64,000 bases of DNA from Cerioporus squamosus. Its lineage: Eukaryota > Basidiomycota > Agaricomycetes > Polyporales > Polyporaceae. This document shows positions 34,045-44,568 of this stretch, piece after piece. The notes below the pieces were generated by a model. It made no database searches. It was not told the DNA's origin and saw nothing but the letters and a program-made list of their open reading frames with translations. The stretch covers positions 310,001 to 374,000 of the forward strand of contig JABYQS010000009.1 of the NCBI GenBank assembly GCA_022592435.1, given 5' to 3'. Position 1 is the stretch's first letter; each line of letters starts with the position of its first letter. The position numbers were made by a program, and so were the translations under genes.

Positions 34045-36981
34045 CTGGCACATTCTCCTTCTCGCTCAGCACCTCCCGCACGGGACTCCGTGAGCCCTTA
34101 CGCGCCGCTAAGCCGCTCTTCGTCACAGCTGGCAGGCTGCCAATCTTTTCTAGCTCGATACTCACGTCCTCGACCCCGTCCCATTCTTCTTCAAGCAAGC
34201 TCGGGGCCGCATGTTCTGTCCCCAGGCGCAGAGGCGACTCTGACTCAGTAAGTGGGGGCATGGAGTGCTCCGCTTGCAGGGCGGAGATCCGGCTCTTCTG
34301 ACGCTGCGCGAAGAGCGCTGCTGCGCCGCCAGGTGTAGGCATGGGTGGCTGGAGCTTCGACACGGGGAAGACGGGGCCGCCTAGACCCAACGAATCGAAC
34401 TTCTTGACGAACGCTGCGAGAGCCTGACGCTCGTCCTCGAGCTTCATCCGCATCTGAATGTATGTGGTCAGAGTCATGACACCCGCTCGGAACTAAGGGA
34501 CGCACCCTGCGCTCCTTGTCGAGCTGCTTGACAAGCTCGTCTGCCCACGCTTCCTTCTCCTCCCTCAGCTTGACCTCCTGTTCCAGCTTCGCGCTCCACT
34601 CCTTCTCGACGTCCTCGCGGACTGCACGAAGCGGCTCGCCGAGGTTATCCTCGTACCCCTTCACGACGATCTCAAGCTCACGGATCGTCTTCGCCTGCTC
34701 AGTCAGGAGCTTGTCCTTCTCGCTGTCGGGGCATCAGGGGGCAGCTGCGGCCGCGCAAGCAGCGCAGCCTCGAGGGAGAGAATTTGGGTTGCTTGGGTCT
34801 CGATTTGCCGCCGTGCTGCGAGCAGTTGTTGTTGCAGCTACCAGCGCCGAGGTTGTCAGATATGGTATTCCACATGAAGCATCGCTGTGCTCACTTGGTA
34901 CGGAGACATGTCAAAGTCGACCTTAGCCGGACTTGACGGACGGGACTCGTCACCCTTATTCTCATCTACCGTCTGACTCGTCAGGATCAACTTTGTCAGC
35001 TGCCTGATACGAGCATTCAAATTATCCATGGCGAGGCTCTCGTCGAGCTGCTCTCTCGCAGAAAGCCTGCGGCCCTTGGCGGGAGCACCGCTGTTCTCCT
35101 TCTCCTTCTCGGAAAGCCGCTTCTTGAGCTCCTCGATCTCTTTGCGATACCGCTCGAGGAGCGCGTCCGTGTCCACAACTTCCTTCTTCTGCGCGTGCAG
35201 CTGCACCTTCTTGATCCGCTGCGCGAAGAGGAGGGTCGAGGTGGACTCGGCGACGGCGGAGGCGTCGGGGTTTATTGTGCAGATGACGGAAATGCGCGCG
35301 TTTCCTGAGAGAGATGGCTGGAGCATGCGGGTTAGCTTGGAATTCCGGAAGGGGACATGGTCGCTAAACGGGCAGGCGAAGAGTCAGCGGATAAGTAACA
35401 AGATAGACTCGCAGACCTACTTCTTGCCCTTGGCGGAGTTCTCCCCAAGAGTTGAAATAACCGATCCAAGGGTGAGCAGGCTACGATGGTGATATACGAC
35501 ATGAGTGCACAGCCAGGCGAGTTTGACGAGTGTACGGACCTGGTGTTGATGTACTTGCCTTCTCTTGTTCGGTCTTTATCAGATGTCGCCTTCTCGGATC
35601 CTGCGAGATCAATCAAGCTCTGCGCAACACCCTCGTCAGTTGCCATATGCGAAGCAGAGAAGGACGAAGCTTACCAGCACGGACGTCTGGACGCTCTTTC
35701 CACCACGAGCCTGCAGTCTAGGCCCACCAGGGGTAGGCGGCCTGAGCCCCGGTGTTGTTCGGCCACTCGGGACGTCGTCCGTCGAGCTACCCCTCTCCCT
35801 GCTCTCGATGACCAAACGGAAGACGCTGTGACTGCGGCTACTGCGCTCGTTCCAGTCCGTGCTCGCTGTCCGCCGGTTTCCCTCGCCTCGCTGGAGCACC
35901 TCATGCACGCCCTTCAGGCTTGTCACCACTTCCTCTCGGAGGGGAGTGAGGATGACGTTCGCGCCACTGCCTTGGATCTGGACAGGTTGAGAAACGGAGG
36001 AATTAGGTGGCGCGAGGAGGTCGTGGATGGCTTCGTTGTAGATCTCGAGGTACGAGCACCGTAGGAGGTACTCGCGGGATGGCGACCGTTTGATGTATGC
36101 GAAGACGTCTTTCATAGCGCGGGGAATGATACCTGGTTGGTCTTCGTCGCCGGACTGCATGCGTTGTCAGCGGCAACTTCCAGCACAGTGCGTACAGACG
36201 TACGAGGGTGAAGGTCTTGCCGGAGGCCGTCTGACCGTAGGCGAAGATGACGGCGTTGTAGCCGTCCATGGCCGCACATACATGACTGCGGGCGACCGCG
36301 TTGTAGACGGGCTTGTTCTCGGATCCGGTGAGGATTTCGTCAAATCGGAAATCTTGAGGAGCCGTCGCGGCGGATTTCATGTGTTGTTGCTGTAGTTTGA
36401 TAGTCTTCGGTTGCGTCGCGGTTGTCACGTCCCATGCGGATGGGTTGTCGGAAGGTCGTATCCTGCGCCATGTCGAGTCGGTGTCGTTTGTACATCGCAC
36501 TCAGAGTGCTAAATATGCACACTCACCTGATAGATACCAGCACCTTGTCCTCCTTCCCATATTCCGATCTCAACATTGCCTCGTCAATCTCCGCAGAGAC
36601 GTCCGCCTCCACGTTCTCAAAATCGACAAGCACCTCCTCCGGGTCCACATTGCTCACGTCCATCTCGCTCACATTCGGCATGAGGAACGGACTCTCGGAG
36701 CCCTTGCGCGGCGAGACTGGTGTCTTGGGCCGCGATCCATCCCTACTCTTGCTGCGCGAGGGCGTCGGCGGGACCGATCCGAGGCCAGACTTGACGGTGT
36801 GGCGAGTGCGAGACTCACTAGAGAGAGGGGCTTTATACTTCTTGGAGGAACCGAGGAGGCTTGGGGTCGTTGAGCGGGGCAAGCGGGTCTGATCGTCGTC
36901 TGCGCCAGTGGCGACCGATAGGCCCGGACTTCGGCGCGGGGTGAAGGGGACGGGGCGGACGAGCTTGCTGTTTGCTGACAT
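34045..36981 (-). CDS. Kinesin-7-like motor protein (CENP-E/Kip2/Tea2 type)
   Basis: ATG 36981 opens an N-terminal extension of about 145 residues rich in Ser/Pro/Arg, then VLVSIR/IRPSDN begins the motor. The P-loop is GQTASGKTF; switch I is NERSSRSHSVF; switch II is LIDLAGSEK, followed by YINTSLLTLG; the end of the motor has RNSKLTRMLQPSLSGNA. A short neck coiled coil follows (DTDALLERYRKEIEELKKRL), then more coiled coil and a tail. The order and neck sequence fit kinesin-7, plus-end motors that act on cytoplasmic microtubule tips or kinetochores. Near the C-terminus is EKENVP, a candidate KEN-box degron. The last exon or two are uncertain: the end given is the last base I trust (donor GTATAG at 34044). 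Confidence 0.83.
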
Positions 36982-37156
36982 CTTGTGTAGTCGTGGGTCG
37001 TGTCTTGCGTCTTGCGGGACGTCCGGGACGTCGAGGAGGGCGAGTTGAACGTTGCAGGCACGCCGTGTCACGCGGGCAACCTCGAACCGTGGAAACAGTC
37101 GCGTAGACGTCACGTGTTCGCGTTTCTCTTAGCCGCACTCAATTTTCAGCGCTTCA

Positions 37157-37205
37157 GTCGTCGTCGTCGTCGTCGTCCTCCTCCTCCTCCTCCTCTTCTT
37201 CCTCC
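37157..37205 (+). repeat. TCG/TCC trinucleotide run
   Basis: About six TCG units pass into about six TCC units and a CT-rich tail, about 175 nt upstream of the kinesin start and near the 5' end of the snoRNA host gene. The pyrimidine tract could be promoter or 5' leader sequence of the host transcript. Confidence 0.7.
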
Positions 37206-37394
37206 AACCTTTGCAACCGCCTCGAGCGTCGCTTACCCCGGCTGCTGCTGTGATAATGCGTGCTGCGCATGCAAATCTGGAGCACTGAGAGGTCGGCGCG
37301 AACTGAGCACACCAGCTGCCAGTGATGGTGAGTTCACCACGTTGCGTTTGTTTCGTTTGTTCAGCATCTTTGGCACCTACCTTGGTTGCGATCA

Positions 37395-37490
37395 GTCGAT
37401 GATTAAAAATTTCCAACTGCTGTCCAACTTGCATGTCGATTCGCTCGACGGTGAGGATGCAGATACAGTTTACCTTTCTTTATATGAGAC
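37395..37490 (+). ncRNA. Candidate box C/D snoRNA in host intron 1 (target unknown)
   Basis: GTC-GATGATT at the 5' end and TGAGAC at the 3' end mirror the other two candidates. The D box would be ATGA rather than CTGA. An internal GTCGATTCGCTCGAC hairpin and a GTGAGGATG stretch (possible C' box) lie between. The region before the 3' box (ACAGTTTACCTTTC) would be the guide. I could not match it to an rRNA site from memory. Confidence 0.4.
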
Positions 37491-37754
37491 AAGTCGTCCA
37501 TCGCTCCCGGTCGCATCATGTTGTGACATCCTTGCTTACTCTCCTCTTCTCACAGTAACGCTGTTTCACAAGATCTTTGTACGCAACGCGCTACCCAGGA
37601 GGATCGTGCATGCACGCCAGGCACCACGTCATAGTAGTCGGATCCGCTCAAAGGCCCCGATCGTGTACATGCGTCCAAGTCGCGGACCGCGGTGCTCCTA
37701 TCATGCCTACCTTCGCCTGATGGTAAGTTCCAACCCACGCTCCTTCTCGTTCTT

Positions 37755-37844
37755 GTCGATGATTCACAAAACACGAATGATTTAATGAGCCCAACCTGCC
37801 TCGCAAGGCCGAGGTGGGCGTGACGACACTTTTCTTGCTGAGAC
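37755..37844 (+). ncRNA. Box C/D snoRNA, snR51/U57-like, copy 1
   Basis: This lies in host intron 2. The C box is TCGATGATT (one or two mismatches to RTGATGA), and the D box is CTGA at 37838-37841, closed by a short GTC/GAC stem. The segment at 37778-37791 is perfectly complementary over 14 nt to the conserved 18S rRNA sequence GGCTCATTAAATCA near its 5' end. The base opposite yeast A100 lies five nt before a degenerate D' box, the spacing C/D guides use. Yeast snR51 and vertebrate U57 direct 2'-O-methylation of this adenosine. Confidence 0.75.
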
Positions 37845-38225
37845 TCATATCTGTTTTCGTCTTGTTCGAAGTCCATAGCACTCACTCCTCCCTTCCCAGA
37901 CTCCGCCACCTTGTGAACGTTTTCGATCAACTTTCAGGCGAATCCAGCCCCGAAGCCCCACCCCCTGAGAGACGGTGTGATTTTGCTTGCCTCAGTCTCA
38001 TCGCGATTCGCGATGTCGCAGATAGCACCTTCTGCGGCACCCATTGTTGATTGGCCCTCCAATGCGACTACAACGAGGACCTGTCTTCACAGTGCTGCGT
38101 GTTGCGCATCGCACCGCTCTTCTTCCGGTTGCAACCCGCACCAGGGTCCATGGACCCTGTCTACAGCTGTTAGCACTCGATGGTGAGTAATTCTCCATAA
38201 GCGGCAAGTTCTCTACCTATCCCTT

Positions 38226-38311
38226 TGTCGATGATTTCCAAACACGAATGATTTAATGAGCCCAACCTGCCTCGACAAGGCGGGCGTGACGACCTCTTTT
38301 TTGCTGAGACA
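38226..38311 (+). ncRNA. Box C/D snoRNA, snR51/U57-like, copy 2
   Basis: This lies in host intron 3, about 470 nt after copy 1. The TGTC/GACA terminal stem flanks the C box (TCGATGATT) and the CTGA D box at 38304-38307. The guide at 38249-38262 is identical to that of copy 1. The second guide region before the D box is also largely kept (GCGTGACGAC then CTTTT), while the loop between differs in length, so both copies appear to be under selection. Confidence 0.75.
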
Positions 38312-38819
38312 CCCCTTCTCCCTTTCCACTCCACCTTTATCACAAAGTCGCCTCTCACTCATGCTTCTTCTCCCAGCCTCCAGGCCATCTTACACCTATG
38401 GAAGGTCAAGTCTTCTCTGGCGCGACAAGCGTAGGTGAGTGATATCCGCGCACCGGCGTCCGCTCTATCTCTCGCTTCGACGTGGGCCCGGGTAACAGGT
38501 CATCGACATCCTGCACCTATCATCATGTGTACACCCTTTCCTTGGCAGTTCCGATTCAAACAATGTGCAGGCGTGACTATGGTGGTGCTAGACGTGTTAT
38601 TGCGGTAATGGTACAAAACTTGTGATGCACTAGTTACATCTCAATGTCCTCGTGAGTGGTCCGAAGCAATCAAGGAAGTCCGATAAGCGGAACTACTACT
38701 TTACAGTCCGAGCGAAGTCCATTAGGCGAGAAGAACGCGTATCGTAAGGCGTTAGGCGACGTGGTGCGACGTCGAGGGCATGTGCAGTCATGAGAAAGCT
38801 CGAGTTATCGCACGCTCGC

Positions 38820-39401
38820 TCAGAGCTCGACTTCGGCGGCGAGCATGGCAGGGGCGATGGTGAACTCTCCGCTGTCGTTGCCAGAGTCACCGAACACTGC
38901 AATTGCGCATGAGCTTCTTCGACGGGCTACAGAGGTGCATGCTGGGTACTCACAGACGATAGCATAGTCGGTACCGGCTGGGACACTGGGAACAGTAATC
39001 TCATACCAGCCGTCGAGGATGGAGAAGTTCGACGCGAGGGGGTGGTCTGCGCATAAGGGGTTTGAACAACTGTTCGGGACACCGCAAAGAATGACCACTT
39101 ACTGATGTCCATACGGCCAGCCTTGGCGAGAACAATGGTCCCCTTGTTGTTGGTGATGTGCTCCGGGGCGTCCGAAGTGTCCCTAAACCAAGACGGCTCA
39201 GCGAACCATCGTTATCGGGCGCACAGGGTCGACTCACCAGGTGACATTCTGCTTGGAGCCTACAGCCCAGACATCGCCAGCCTTCGGGCTCTTCACTGGG
39301 GGCACAAAGACATCGCGCACGGCGAGCGGGAGGGCCGAAACCACGGCGAGAAGGGAGAGCGCGAGGGCGAAGACGGAGAGCTGCATGACGGACTTGAACA
39401 T
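38820..39401 (-). CDS. Secreted Kre9/Knh1-like (Ser-Thr-rich GPI-anchored family) protein 1
   Basis: ATG 39401 opens a signal peptide (MFKSVMQLSVFALALSLLAV, cleavage after SALP). The single domain starts PVKSPKAGDVWAVGSKQNVTW, then DTSDAPEHI, NKGTIVLAKAG, SNFSILDGWYEITVPSVPAG, DYAIV and VFGDSGNDSGEFTI, the Ig-like Kre9/Knh1 N-terminal pattern (PF10342 type). Small exons are joined across three introns. There is no Ser/Thr-rich stalk or clear GPI signal, so it is probably a small secreted cell-wall or extracellular protein. A paralogue lies at 59141-59700. Kre9-type proteins are linked to beta-1,6-glucan assembly in yeast; a function here is inference. Confidence 0.75.
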
Positions 39402-41987
39402 GGTCGTGGACGTAAAGGCGAAGGAGGTGAGCGGGGTGGATGAACGCAGTGGCAAAGCGCGACTCAGAGCTGGGGAACAGGAAGCAATGAGATGGTTTGC
39501 TGGAGAGCAGAGCGGCACAGACGTCTGGCTATAGGCTGTGGGGTACCCGCGCCTAGACCAGATCCCGCGCCAGATCCCGATCGAGCAGGAGCAGTGTCGC
39601 CCCACCCCGTGCCGTTCCGTCACGCACGGACTCCTCCTCCTGGGCTGGACCAGCAATTGCAAGCAGTTCGATCTCCACCTTTGCTTTGCTGCGAACTTCC
39701 AGCAATGCGGCAAACGCATGCCCGGGTTGCCCACCTCCTGTGGCGAGTATCATTAGGCGAGACGTTCGGGTCAGCAACAGTCTGCGAACGTCCGGTCTCT
39801 TCGTCTTTCGCGTCCGATGGTGCGTGATATCGACCATGAGTCTTTTGCGATACGGTTGCTTACGGCCCTACGATTGCCAGGTATTACTATGGGCCCACTT
39901 CCCTCAGCGGCCATACACAATGCGGATATGTCGCGAGACGAAAGTTCACCCGGACCTGCTATGCCGTGCGCATGCGCAGTCGTGACGATTCCAGGAGCAA
40001 ATCATCAAACCGTTAGCCACCGACATACATCCGAGATGACATCTAACGGTACACACCGCTTACAGGATGCAGATGCACCGCAGATAGATCGCGAGCTAAA
40101 CCTCTCGCGCCGCGGACCTGGAGGCTCAGTCCAGGGATACGAGCCAACACCGTTAGGTGCGCCGTGATGGATTTGGCGACCACATTGCCTGACGCGACAT
40201 CGGGGCTTTGCGCTCCGTATGTCCGTCGGGTAGCCTTCAACAAGCTTGCCCCGCGTGTCTTTACGCCTGATACCGTCCATTCACCGCACGACGACTGGCC
40301 GGCGCCACAGTGCCATCTCACTCCAAGAATCGCCTGTGTGCGCTCCGAATTCAATGCCCAATGGACGCAATAGGTCGATGTGCAGTCACTTACGACAGTG
40401 CGCAGCTGCATGGTCCGAAAGAACGTTGGCCGGTGGATATTGACCTGACGCAATGGGCATGACATGGTGTTCCATGCAAGAAGACGAGCAGTGCCGTACG
40501 CCGGAGCAGCGATCTCGCTCTACGCGAACCATCGGGAGGTCGATCCCCGGGCTATCGTGTACGTCGTGATCAGTCAAGTCGTTCGATTGTATGGGATGCC
40601 CCGGGTACGTCCATGTCGTCTTACTCAATGGGTTTGGTGTGTATGCATGTGAAGGCTGATGACATCAGTAAGATTGACTTGGAACGGCCACGTATCGGAC
40701 CATTGAGCACCCCTCCCTTCCTCTGGATCCTTTGTCCCCAACAGGATATCCCGTCATGCCATGGGTTCTCCCCGTTCCCGGTGGCCACATCTTGACAATC
40801 ATGCGGCCGAATAGTCGTACGTCAAATAGCCTGCGGTGCGTTGTCGGCAGCGAATGGAGTGGAAGGCTTACCTTCTTGACACACAGAGAGACTTTTCTCT
40901 TGCTACTTCCAGGCACTCCCGTGGTGCCCGTGCGTCCGAGCATCCCGGACTGTGCGGGAGCAGAATTTCTCTATACGTACGTCCGTTTGCTGTCGGACAG
41001 TACCCTGCAAGTCGTCTCTCCGTCACGCAACGGAGGTATTGACACGCAGCCATGTTGCGGTCCACACTTTCAGGTATGTGGACCTTTTGGATTGCAGTAG
41101 TTGGCCGAGTACGTCGCGCTGTTTCGAGTGCAGACCCGGCTTAGTGATGCCAGAACACCACCGCTTCTCCGAACTCGCGAGGGCCGACATCCGTATTATC
41201 ACAGGGCTTTGGTGCATATGACGCCACTAGGGAGTCATGGCTATGAAAGATTTGCCGCACGGAAACAGTTAGGCCAAGAGCTCGGGCGCGCACCCGAGTA
41301 TCCTAGAAGCCGGTACACCCTGTTGATGGAGTGATGAGGTCCGTCGTTACTCAAGATATTATTCTTCGCCGTACTGGGCTGTGTCGCGGCTTCCAGCGAC
41401 GCGAGCGGCGGTATCTGGATGACGGTTTGCGAGGATGTCGACGAACCCACAGTGGCTCACGAAGAGCTGCTCTTAGGCGGCCGTTGTTCTCGCTCAGACG
41501 CTTCTAGAATACCTGGGTTTCTGCGGATGTAGTAGAGTGGCCCCCTAGTCCCCTTGGTTGGTGGTCGGAGGGCCACCTATCCGTCGGAACTTGGGTCCTT
41601 GATTGTTCTGCGATGCACGGGGTTACCCACTGGTCCAGTATATATGCGATTCGTCGTGCCCAGTGCACATGCAATCCTGCACGATAGCACCCCACAACCT
41701 CCCGTAAGAGCACCAGCAAACATCATGGTATGTCTATTCTATTTCCACCAGCAGCCTATTCCCGATGTTGAAAGACGTTCTCATATACAGTCGAACATAT
41801 TCACTGTGGCCACCACTCCCATCGCGGAACCCCAGCTCTTCCTTCCGGAAGTTCAGGCTCAGGCCAGCGTTGGAAGTTGCTGCACCTTCGAGGCGTCGTT
41901 GCCCGTCTCCGGGTACCGAGGCCATCTGCGCCTGCAGGTCCGGCACCAACACCGCGTGAGTGTTTGCATGTACCTGCCATATCGCAG
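39402..41987. other. Long gene-poor region
   Basis: About 2.6 kb holds many short frames on both strands, none with a recognisable domain or a supported splice structure. I see no terminal repeats or transposase fragments. It may be decayed or regulatory sequence. Confidence 0.45.
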
Positions 41988-42115
41988 GGAACTGCAAGGC
42001 GATGTTCACGACCTGCATTGGGAATGACGACAGGTTCGGTCCTCCTGCGGACGACAAATCCTGCAAGTGCGCGCGGCCGTGCGCTTGCAACAACTGCAGC
42101 TGCCCTCGCGGCTAA
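41988..42115 (+). CDS. Possible last exon of a cysteine-rich protein
   Basis: After an acceptor (TATCGCAG) one frame reads NCKAMFTTCIGNDDRFG, PPADDKSCKCARPCACNNC and SCPRG and stops at 42113-42115. It has nine cysteines in about 40 residues, with CxC pairs like those of metal-binding or disulfide-rich small proteins. The donor GTGAGT at 41956 is good, but the upstream exon is unclear: the frame that joins in phase reads PSAPAGPAPTP and has no obvious start or signal peptide. No named family is recognised. Confidence 0.3.
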
Positions 42116-42411
42116 GGCTGAGGCATCGCTTCCCGTAGCCTAGGGTTTCTTGTAGAGTTGCTTGCAATCACACGGATAGATATTCATAGCATACGTGTCG
42201 AGTATACGTACAATCAGACCGAACCCCGGTCGCCTGCCAGCGCCGCTAGGGAAAGGAGGCGTCTGGTAGCCTCGTGCCCACCTGAGTCCGAGCGCCAAAT
42301 GAGCTTGCCCGCTGTCGTCACGATCATGGCCAGGATCCACCTCTACCGCCATCCCTATTCACATCCTTGACCTCCTCAATCATTCTATGACTTCGTGGTC
42401 TCCATGGGACT

Positions 42412-44285
42412 ATGACTCACAGTTCTGCCTTGCTGTCGCTTCCTGCCGAAGTCTTCCAAAAGATATGCTCCGAATTACTACGAGACTCGGACTCGGACTC
42501 GGATTCGGATTCGGATTCGGATTCGGACTCGGAGGACGACGGTGACGACACTTCCTCCGGAATGCGGACAATTCTCGCGCTCGCGCGCACATCAAGACTC
42601 TTTCATGAGCACGCGCTCGACGCGATCTGGAACACTTTGCCTGGGTATGGGTTCTTGGTCTATGCTGTTCCAAGGGACGCGTGGGAGGCGACAGAGGTCA
42701 AGGACCGATGGGAAAAGACCATCCATGTCGTACGTGCCTTGCTCGTGGGTTTCCGAGTCCTGCCAGCTGATTCTTTATCCAGTCAATGTCGCGCCCTCTC
42801 GTGGAGTCCGACTTCGCTCGTTTGTCACATTATGCCCCACGAGTCAAACGCATACTATTGCCCTACGAGTGCGACGGATTCCCATATCGTGTCTGTCGTT
42901 ACTCCTTCGCACCGTCGGTCCTCGACGCGTTTGCGTCCCACTTCTCAGACAAGCGTCTTCTACCAAACCTCCGTGTTCTCCATGTGGTTCCTGGAAAGGG
43001 TCAAGCCGAGGCGTTCTACCGTGTGCTGCCCACGCTTTTTGGTCCCCAGCTGCGCAACTTCTATACCAGGTATCATCTCACCGTTGAGGAGTCTCAAAGC
43101 ACATATCCTCGTTGCAACCAGAGTTTCCAGCACATGTTCGCGCAGCTCCACCAGATCACTCCCCGTCTCACGCACCTCTTAATCTTCCTGGAAGACCCGC
43201 TCCCTCCTCCGATCCGCCATACCGTGTCAGAGGCAATGTGCCGATTTCAACACCTCTTCCGTTTCTCCACCATCGTACCCATCAGCCTCCAGACTTTCGC
43301 CTATCTCGCTCGTCTCCCCTCCCTGCGCGCGTTGGATGCGCCGCTCGACTGCGAAGTCGTGGATGACAAGGACCTCGCCCCACTGCTTGAGATTCCATAC
43401 CAGGAATTCTTCCCTCACCTCCGCCAACTCAATCTGACCCATCAGTTCTATATTTTCCCGGTTACGGCTATGCTGCGCCACATCTCGTCGTCCCACATCA
43501 AGACGATCCAGGTCTCCGTCCCTCAGCTCCGAGCACCCCTTCAGCAGGTGAAGGACTGCATCGCGGTCATTGGACGTCGTCCAGGCAGAAAGAGGATCAC
43601 CAAAGTCGTCCTGAACGTCCGGCCTCATCACGAGGATCCGCCCGACGTTGCTTCGGTCGACGAGGACGCCATTTCGCCCTTGCTCAAGCTCAAGAATCTG
43701 ACGCATCTCAACCTCGGTCTTCAGTACAACTTCTCCCTTGACGATGCCGCTTGTCACGCCATGGCCACCACATGGCGCAACATCGAGGTGCTCAAACTCG
43801 GACCTTACCCAGAACAGAGGACGTCGGAAGTCACTCTCGGGGCCCTCATCTCGTTCACTCATTACTGCCCTTCCCTGAAACGACTCGGCATAAGTCTTGA
43901 CGCGGACGTCGGCGACCTTCCCTGGCAGTTGCTCGCGTTCCGTCCCGGATGTGGCAAAGAGCTGACCGCGCTCGAGGTGCTCGAGGTTGGCAGATCCCCG
44001 ATCAAGGACGCTCTCGCGGTGGCGGATGTTCTGTCCGACATCTTTCCGGCGCTCATCGACGTCGAGTGCGCCTGGGACTGCGATGAATTCCTCAGTGAAG
44101 AGGAATACGAAGACTTGACGGAAGAGGACCGTGCGAGGATCCATGCCGAGTCCGTCTTCTACAGGCGGTGGAACGACGCAATCTGTTCATTACTCCCGAA
44201 GTTGCGTCTTGTGCGAAAGCAAGAGCGGGAGTGGGCTCGTAGCAATGGCATCGCGCTGCGACCCGCCCTTGAGATACCGGTATAG
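42412..44285 (+). CDS. F-box/leucine-rich-repeat protein, copy F1
   Basis: Exon 1 (42412-42729) and exon 2 (42783-44285) join in phase to about 606 residues. The N-terminal F-box-like segment is LLSLPAEVFQKICSELL, interrupted by an Asp-Ser dipeptide run, then ILALARTSRLFHEHALDAIW. The remainder has leucine-rich repeats of the irregular fungal type (for example LPNLRVLHVV, FFPHLRQLNLTH, LKNLTHLNLGLQYN). F-box proteins join SKP1-CUL1 ubiquitin ligases as substrate receptors; the target is unknown. It is the intact reference for a family of five in 14 kb, and its frame is undamaged. Confidence 0.83.
42484..42534 (+). repeat. Coding hexanucleotide repeat, Asp-Ser run
   Basis: About eight units of GACTCG/GATTCG encode alternating Asp-Ser inside the F-box segment of F1. 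The codons alternate between synonymous C and T forms. The other four copies lack it, so it is a recent expansion that could vary in length. Confidence 0.8.
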
Positions 44286-44568
44286 TCGCCTTGCCGTTGG
44301 TAAGTTATTGTCTCATCTCGTGCGAGATTGCGCTGAATAGTCCTTGGTTAGGACTGATGTAATCAACGTAGCTTGTGACGTAGGCTAGTCGTAGCCACAC
44401 AGTGCATACAAATCGCTTGCGCTTCTGTATGGGTTCGATGTAGCGTATGGTACTAACTGTAGGTATGGTATTTGGATAATAGCGTCTAGCTATGACTTAT
44501 ATTCATTCGAGCATGATGGTCCGAGGTCGCCTGCAAGTTCCCATGTCAGCATAAACACAGCATCCATT

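Larger units (their letters stand above)
37206..38600 (+). ncRNA. Spliced snoRNA host gene, apparently non-coding
   Basis: Four introns with clear sites are visible on the plus strand: 37328-37555, 37723-37899, 38183-38376 and 38435-38498. The first three exon ends share a GATG sequence right before the donor (GATG/GTGAGT or GATG/GTAAGT). The first three introns are long for this genome (177-228 nt) and each carries a box C/D-like element; the fourth is ordinary in size and carries none. The exons have no common reading frame and no recognisable protein. This fits a host gene whose product is the intronic snoRNAs. The transcript ends given are estimates; the pyrimidine tract at 37157 probably marks the 5' end. 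A further intron may lie after 38548. Confidence 0.6.

Noticed and set aside
37000..37785. Plus-strand 261-residue frame across the snoRNA host gene
   Set aside because: It crosses clear splice sites and a snoRNA element, and is low-complexity.
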